Origin: Lutibacter sp.
Lineage (GTDB): Bacteria; Bacteroidota; Bacteroidia; Flavobacteriales; Flavobacteriaceae
Length of the DNA stretch: 64,000 nt
NCBI GenBank assembly: GCA_027449025.1
Contig: DAIDMK010000008.1
Location: forward strand, 1-64,000
Direction: 5' to 3'
Shown here piece after piece: positions 59,304-64,000 of this stretch. The position numbers were made by a program, and so were the translations under genes. The notes beneath the pieces are model-generated. The model saw nothing but the letters and a program-made list of their open reading frames with translations, did not search any database and was not told the DNA's origin. Every line of letters begins with the position of its first letter. The stretch's first letter is position 1.

Positions 59304-60596
59304 TTAAATAACAGTTGCTTTATAAATATTTGTCCAGCCAGCCCAGTACTCATCTTCACATAAAGTTTCGTTATGAAAAACTGAAATAAATGTACCATTG
59401 ACTTTTTGTACTTCATTTTTTAAGGCCAAAATCTTGGCCAAACTTTCACCATTGGAAAGTTGCATATGTTGCTTTAAAGTAACGTCGGTAACTGTAAAAG
59501 GAAATATTTTTAAGGGCGTCAAAATTTCAAAATCCAGATCGTAAAAATAGAATGGCGTACAGGTACTCGCCCTAAAACCAGCCAATTTTTCATAACCCAT
59601 TGTATAATCTTCCGTCAAATCTATATCCAATAAATTCTGGTAGGTATCAGGTAAACTTAAGCGCAAATAATGTTGGCAAGAACAAGTTACTGGTCTGTTT
59701 ATGATATATTCTAAACGCAATTTTTCCCTTTTTAGCTTTTCTGCATTTTTTAATGTAAAATATGAAGGTATTAGACCGACTTTTGCATAGTCCGCCATTG
59801 ATTTTATTAAGGATTTGAAATTAATATTTGATGAGGAAATATTTTTATCGAAGGTGGTATAATCTCCTATTGAAAAGAAGAAAATTGTGTCCACTTTATG
59901 GTCTACTTTAATTTTCAACAGTGTCGAAAAAGTATCATAAGGATCTTCCCTAAAATTTAAAATGGTCAGCAATCGGTTTCTGAAATTTATGAATTTAAAA
60001 TTCAACAAATCCTTTAAAAACCCACCAATTGTGCGCACCACACCTTTATTCTTATAAACAAAAGCCATATCAACATTGATGGTTGACAGCAATTTAAATT
60101 CCCTATTGACGTAATTATAATTTGGAAATTTAATTTTCAGCAATTCTAAAAACTTAAAAGCCCAAATATCAACAACAGGTTTTTCTAAAAACCCATTTTT
60201 ATAGGCCAAACTTTCGACAGCTGAAAATCGTTCATGCACATCTTGCACATAGGGTAAATATTCTTCATACCTACTTATAAGATAAAAACTTGCGGCAAAA
60301 ATATCAAATGGAATTGTTGAGGATTCCTTGGTTGGAAAAAAACAAGGTACATTATCCCATTCATAAATCTTGATATCAATATCATTGATGCCTTGCTCAA
60401 ATAACAAATCATGGCTCCAAATAAAGAATTCGGAACCCAAAGGAGATTTAGAATAGGTTATTTTTGGCCCGTTATGTGCCACAAACTCATTAACTTTTGA
60501 AGTAAATGTTACGGGTATTTTAAGTATTCGACCAAAAAAATGTTTAAAGATATAGTTGATTCTTGGCGTTATTTTAGGCGTATAAATGAGCAGCAT
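59304..60596 (-). CDS. Polysaccharide deacetylase-family protein
   Basis: A 430-residue protein without an obvious signal peptide. The N-terminal half (LLIYTPKITPRINYIFKHFFGRIL, FDIFAASFYLISRYEEYLPY) is a domain found in front of deacetylase-like domains in Bacteroidota. The second half has a TIM-barrel-like deacetylase fold with STINVDMAFVYKN, FFFSIGDYTTFDKN, RPVTCSCQHYLRLSLPDTYQ and GFRASTCTPFYFYDL. The usual NodB zinc motifs are atypical here: TINVDMAF keeps one Asp, and the expected H-x3-H is not clear. Activity and substrate are uncertain; a cell-surface glycan role is likely. Confidence 0.8.
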   Translation of the reverse strand: MLLIYTPKITPRINYIFKHFFGRILKIPVTFTSKVNEFVAHNGPKITYSKSPLGSEFFIWSHDLLFEQGINDIDIKIYEWDNVPCFFPTKESSTIPFDIFAASFYLISRYEEYLPYVQDVHERFSAVESLAYKNGFLEKPVVDIWAFKFLELLKIKFPNYNYVNREFKLLSTINVDMAFVYKNKGVVRTIGGFLKDLLNFKFINFRNRLLTILNFREDPYDTFSTLLKIKVDHKVDTIFFFSIGDYTTFDKNISSSNINFKSLIKSMADYAKVGLIPSYFTLKNAEKLKREKLRLEYIINRPVTCSCQHYLRLSLPDTYQNLLDIDLTEDYTMGYEKLAGFRASTCTPFYFYDLDFEILTPLKIFPFTVTDVTLKQHMQLSNGESLAKILALKNEVQKVNGTFISVFHNETLCEDEYWAGWTNIYKATVI

Positions 60597-60683
60597 TAAT
60601 GATGTTGTTTATTTGTTGATGTGTTTAATCGTGTAATTGTTGTGACATTTATTAAAATTATAGCATACGAATTAAATTGTGGC

Positions 60684-61382
60684 TTAAAGTAAATTCTCAT
60701 CGGCAAAGCTAAAATACGCATTTTCGGTAATAATTATATGATCAAGCACTTTTATGTCTAAGGTTTCTCCGGCAAGTTTTAATTTGCTGGTTATTGATTT
60801 ATCGGCTTGGCTAGGCTGCAATTTTCCCGAAGGATGATTATGACATAGAATAATAGCGGTTGAAAATAATTCAATTCCCTTTTTAAACACGAGCCTCACA
60901 TCAACCAAAGTGCCTGTTAACCCACCCTTACTCAACTGTTCTTTGTGCAGCACTTTATTGGAATTGTTTAGATAAACGATCCAAAACTCCTCGTGGTGCA
61001 ATTCTCCAATTAGCGGTTGCATAATCTCAAAAACGGCTTTACTACCTGTAATTTGAGGTTTTTCTGTTGCTTCTTCAAGCCTTCTTCTACGGCCAAGTTC
61101 CAACGCGGTGATAATAGAAATGGCTTTTGCTTCACCAATTCCCTTAAATTTTTGTAAATCGGCAACCGACATTTTTCCTAGTTGGTTTAAATTATTGTCG
61201 ATTGAAGCTAAGATTTTCTTAGATAAAGCCACAGCTGTCTCATTTCTGCTTCCCGAACCAATTAAAATTGCGATTAATTCAGCATCTGACAATGCCGCTT
61301 TTCCTTTCAATAAAAGCTTTTCTCGAGGTCTGTCGTCTTCCGCCCAAGATTTAATGGACATTGAATTATTATTGTATATCAT
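60684..61382 (-). CDS. radC: RadC family (JAB/MPN+) protein
   Basis: A 232-residue protein. N-terminal SIKSWAEDDRPREKLLLKGKAALSDAELIAILIGSG is the UPF0758 signature. A helix-hairpin-helix follows (LQKFKGIGEAKAISIITALELGRR), then the JAB metallo-domain with a glutamate upstream (EEFWIVYLNNSNKVL) and CHNHPSGKLQPSQAD giving the HxHPSG-x7-D zinc set. The role in DNA repair is doubtful in the literature. The ATG at 61380-61382 was chosen; the longer frame starts at a TTG inside the predicted promoter, and an ATG at 61359-61361 is the alternative. Confidence 0.9.
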   Translation of the reverse strand: MIYNNNSMSIKSWAEDDRPREKLLLKGKAALSDAELIAILIGSGSRNETAVALSKKILASIDNNLNQLGKMSVADLQKFKGIGEAKAISIITALELGRRRRLEEATEKPQITGSKAVFEIMQPLIGELHHEEFWIVYLNNSNKVLHKEQLSKGGLTGTLVDVRLVFKKGIELFSTAIILCHNHPSGKLQPSQADKSITSKLKLAGETLDIKVLDHIIITENAYFSFADENLL

Positions 61383-61397
61383 AGCATATTTTTTTAT

Positions 61398-61419
61398 CAA
61401 ATATAAGATTATATCTTTG
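61398..61419. promoter_or_regulatory. Back-to-back -7 elements of radC and trkA
   Basis: The minus-strand TATATTTG (61398-61405) faces radC and the plus-strand TATCTTTG (61412-61419) faces trkA, with only six bases between them. Each lies 15-16 bases from its gene. RNA polymerase could not occupy both at once, so the two transcripts should compete. Confidence 0.6.
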
Positions 61420-61435
61420 CCTAAATATTCTGTAT

Positions 61436-62782
61436 ATGAAAATTATTATTGCTGGTGCCGGAGATGTTGGTTTCCATTTGGCAAAACTGCTATCTTATGA
61501 GTCTCAAGATATTTATTTAGTAGATCTAAATGTTGAAAAACTTGAGTACGCCAGTAACCATATTGATGTGATTACCAAAAAAGGTGACGCCACGTCTATC
61601 AAGCTTTTAAAAGAAATTCACATAGACAAGGCTGATATTTTTTTGGCGGTAACAGAATCTCAAAACACAAATTTCACCTTAGCTGTCCTGGCAAAAAAAT
61701 TAGGTGCAAAAAAAACTATTGCACGTGTTTCAAATCATGAATTCACAGTAAATTCTGAAATTGACTTTGCCGAATTGGGCATTGACAGTATGATTTCTCC
61801 AGGGGAATTGGCCGCCGATGAAATAAAAATGTTGTTAAATCAATCGGCATTTAATGATACCATTGAATTTGAAAATGGCGCATTAAATATTTTAGGAAGC
61901 ACTTTAGATTATAATTCTCCATTAATAAATTTAACGGTTCAAGAAGCTCGAGAACGCTTTTCGGATATAGAGTTTATTACAATTGCTATAAAACCTATCA
62001 ACAGTAGCGAAACTATAATTCCTAGAGGAAATACCATTTACAAAGCTAAGAATCAAATTTATTTCTCTGCACCAAAAGAAAGCCTTAAAAAACTCTATAA
62101 ATTAATGGGAAAAATGCCCTTTGATGTAAAAGATGTGATGATTTTAGGTGCCGGTAAAATTGGGGTTAAAGCTGCAAGAAATTTATGCGACAACAGATTT
62201 AATGTCAAACTGATTGAAATAGAAAAAGAAAGAGCTAAAGAAGTTGCAGAAAAACTGCCAAATGCATTAATTATTTGGGGAGATGGAAGAATTGTTGAGC
62301 TTTTGGATGAAGAGAACCTCTCAGAAATGGATGCTTTTGTGGCTGTAACAGGCAATTCTGAAACAAATATTATGTCGTGCCTTATTGCAAAATCCAAGGG
62401 CGTTAAAAAAACAATTGCTTTGGTTGAAAACATGGATTACATCAACATTTCTCAAACCATAGGAATTGACACTTTAATCAATAAAAAATTATTGGCGGCA
62501 AATGCCATTTTAAAATATGTTCGCAAAGGTGATGTGTTGAAACTCGCAAACCTTCATAATGTTGATGCAGAAGTTTTGGAGTTTAGGGTTAAAGAAAATT
62601 CTTTGGTTACAAAAAATTTAATTAGAGATATAAATCTTACTAAAAAAGCTGTTTTTGGTGGTGTCATCAGAAATGGAGTCGCACTTATGACTTTTGGTGA
62701 TTTTCAAATTTTGGCAGGTGATAAAGCAGTGGTATTTTGCTTGCCGGAAGCCATCAATAAAGTTGAAAAACTCTTCAACTAA
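61436..62782 (+). CDS. trkA: Trk system potassium uptake protein TrkA
   Basis: A 448-residue cytoplasmic gating ring protein controlling the TrkH channel. It has two RCK modules. The first Rossmann domain starts KIIIAGAGDVGFHLAKLL with the acidic residue in YLVDLNVEKLEY; the second starts DVMILGAGKIGVKAARNL with KLIEIEKERAKE. Each is followed by a TrkA-C domain (about 145-220 and 370-448). The double layout and length are those of full TrkA. trkH starts three bases after its stop codon, forming an operon. Confidence 0.96.
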   Translation: MKIIIAGAGDVGFHLAKLLSYESQDIYLVDLNVEKLEYASNHIDVITKKGDATSIKLLKEIHIDKADIFLAVTESQNTNFTLAVLAKKLGAKKTIARVSNHEFTVNSEIDFAELGIDSMISPGELAADEIKMLLNQSAFNDTIEFENGALNILGSTLDYNSPLINLTVQEARERFSDIEFITIAIKPINSSETIIPRGNTIYKAKNQIYFSAPKESLKKLYKLMGKMPFDVKDVMILGAGKIGVKAARNLCDNRFNVKLIEIEKERAKEVAEKLPNALIIWGDGRIVELLDEENLSEMDAFVAVTGNSETNIMSCLIAKSKGVKKTIALVENMDYINISQTIGIDTLINKKLLAANAILKYVRKGDVLKLANLHNVDAEVLEFRVKENSLVTKNLIRDINLTKKAVFGGVIRNGVALMTFGDFQILAGDKAVVFCLPEAINKVEKLFN

Positions 62783-62784
62783 CA

Positions 62785-64000
62785 ATGAAAAATCTCAACA
62801 TTCAAATAATAATCAGCTTTCTTGGATTGACATCCATGTTAAATGGTCTATTTATGTTCTTTGCCGTACCTTTTAGCATTTATTATGATGAATTTGAAAA
62901 ATGGGGTATTTTGTATGCTGGAATTACAACAATCGCCTTTGGTTTTTTATTGTGGTTTTTTAATAGAAATGCTAAGAAAAGCCTTGGAAAAAAAGAAGGG
63001 TATCTCATTGTTACTTTAGGATGGTTAATGCTCTCCTTTACCGGAACTTTACCATACGTTTTTACCGATACCATTCCCATTTATACCAATGCCTTTTTTG
63101 AAACTATTTCTGGATATTCAACAACTGGCGCTTCTATATTAACTGATATTGAAGCAATGCCAAAAGGCATCTTATTTTGGCGAAGTGCCACACATTGGAT
63201 TGGCGGTATGGGAATTATTGTGTTAACCGTGGCTATTTTACCTATGTTAGGGATTGGGGGAATGCAACTTTTTATGGCGGAAGCACCAGGGCCATCAACA
63301 GATAAATTGCATCCAAGAATTACAGAAACGGCAAAAAGGCTTTGGATTATTTATTTTTTATTAACCATTGCAGAATTCTCTCTGCTTAAAATTGCAGGGA
63401 TGAACTGGTTTGATGCCCTTAATCATGCCATGGCAACTATGAGCACAGGTGGATTTTCAACAAAAAATGCAAGTGTTGCTTATTGGAATGGCTATCCAAT
63501 CATACAATATATTATAACCCTGTTTATGTTTATTGCGGGTGCCAATTTTGTGTTGTCCTATTTTGCTTTAAAAGGAAAAATTAGAAGGGTTTTTAACAAT
63601 GAAGAATTTAGATATTACTTTTTTGGAACAATTGCTTTATCTATTGTAATCGCAGTTATCATCGTAAACTTTCAAGACCCTAATTTGGTAACTTCCATAA
63701 ATCATCCAAAGCCTTGGGGTGAAACCGAAAGTGCTTTTAGGCATGCAGCTTTTCAAGTTACCTCAATTTTAACGACCACAGGATTTGTGTCTGCCGATTT
63801 CACCATGTGGAGCTCCTTGGCAACAATGTTAATATTTTCACTTTTTTTTATTGGAGGCTCTGCAGGCTCAACAGCGGGTGGAATTAAAATTGTTCGTCAT
63901 ATTATTATGATTAAAAATACTTTTTTTGAATTTAAAAAATTATTGCATCCAAATGCCATTATTCCTGTTCGATATAATGGTGTGGGAGTTCCTAAAAATA
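62785..64000 (+). CDS. trkH: Trk system potassium uptake protein TrkH (runs off the window)
   Basis: The open frame starts at ATG 62785 and continues to the end of the window for about 405 codons without a stop, so the gene is cut by the window, not broken. Translating it gives the TrkH/KtrB superfamily repeats with selectivity filters SGYSTTGAS, MSTGGFST and ILTTTGFVSAD, plus GGSAGSTAGGIK with the intramembrane gate region. The early helix SATHWIGGMGIIVLTVAI is typical. It forms the potassium channel gated by the TrkA ring encoded immediately upstream. Confidence 0.94.
   Translation, partial: MKNLNIQIIISFLGLTSMLNGLFMFFAVPFSIYYDEFEKWGILYAGITTIAFGFLLWFFNRNAKKSLGKKEGYLIVTLGWLMLSFTGTLPYVFTDTIPIYTNAFFETISGYSTTGASILTDIEAMPKGILFWRSATHWIGGMGIIVLTVAILPMLGIGGMQLFMAEAPGPSTDKLHPRITETAKRLWIIYFLLTIAEFSLLKIAGMNWFDALNHAMATMSTGGFSTKNASVAYWNGYPIIQYIITLFMFIAGANFVLSYFALKGKIRRVFNNEEFRYYFFGTIALSIVIAVIIVNFQDPNLVTSINHPKPWGETESAFRHAAFQVTSILTTTGFVSADFTMWSSLATMLIFSLFFIGGSAGSTAGGIKIVRHIIMIKNTFFEFKKLLHPNAIIPVRYNGVGVPKN

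Overview
The window looks like chromosome from a member of the Flavobacteriaceae (Bacteroidota). The evidence is the very AT-rich base composition, a SusC/SusD outer-membrane pair, an Hpt-Adk fusion, a fused SecDF, a ResB-CcsA fusion, and promoters with the Bacteroidota -7 element TAnnTTTG rather than a sigma-70 -10 box. No rRNA, tRNA, CRISPR array, prophage or transposase gene was seen. Almost all coding space is ordinary chromosomal gene content.

Layout. 0.4-5.1 kb: susC-susD pair. 5.3-9.5 kb: rlmB, a small helical protein, an Lrp-type regulator and recQ, with palindromic repeats in the gaps. 9.7-15.2 kb: CHASE4 hybrid histidine kinase plus an outer-membrane protein, asnB, and a DUF423 membrane protein. 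15.8-17.7 kb: CocE-type hydrolase lipoprotein. 18.0-27.3 kb: a minus-strand nitric-oxide block (COX4-like, NorE-like, hemerythrin-PAS protein, ScdA-N protein, NorD, NorQ, NorB, NorC, an Rrf2 regulator) with tryptophanase at its upstream edge. 27.7-31.4 kb: divergent ccsBA and a TPR-like membrane protein. 31.4-34.9 kb: LysM protein and guaA. 35.5-39.7 kb: gyrB, an outer-membrane protein and mdh. 39.9-42.1 kb: a secreted protein, a SET-domain protein, and crcB with a DUF190 gene. 42.2-46.7 kb: a YbbP/YbbA-like ABC exporter divergent from a TesA-like esterase, then an acetyltransferase. 46.9-55.5 kb: a DUF6544-like protein, fhs, secDF, hpt-adk and obg. 55.6-61.4 kb: three envelope proteins, a YjjG-type nucleotidase, a polysaccharide deacetylase and radC. 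61.4-64 kb: trkA and trkH; trkH runs off the end.

The most coherent system is the NO block. NorC/NorB reduce NO, NorQ/NorD are the AAA/VWA assembly pair, the ScdA-N and hemerythrin proteins are typical of nitrosative-stress iron-centre repair or sensing, and ccsBA would supply c-type cytochrome maturation for NorC. Two regulatory signatures tie this together. An FNR-like half-site pair ATGAY-N4-RTCAT sits exactly 22 nt upstream of a -7-like element at both norC and ccsBA. A second motif built on ACTAATTAGT sits just upstream of the -7 elements of the ScdA-N gene and of the Rrf2 gene, and a shortened version lies in the norC-norB gap. I infer an FNR-type activator encoded elsewhere plus local Rrf2 control.

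Intergenic space carries at least four dispersed repeat families: a GACAAGTCGCGACTTGTC palindrome, a CCCCCTTCGGGGG hairpin, a GCAACGA...GACC-GCAGGG-AACGCCC element, and a TTCACAAAG element. There are also an 88-bp tandem duplication across a stop codon, and a 27-bp direct repeat flanking a 61-bp segment between norC and norB.
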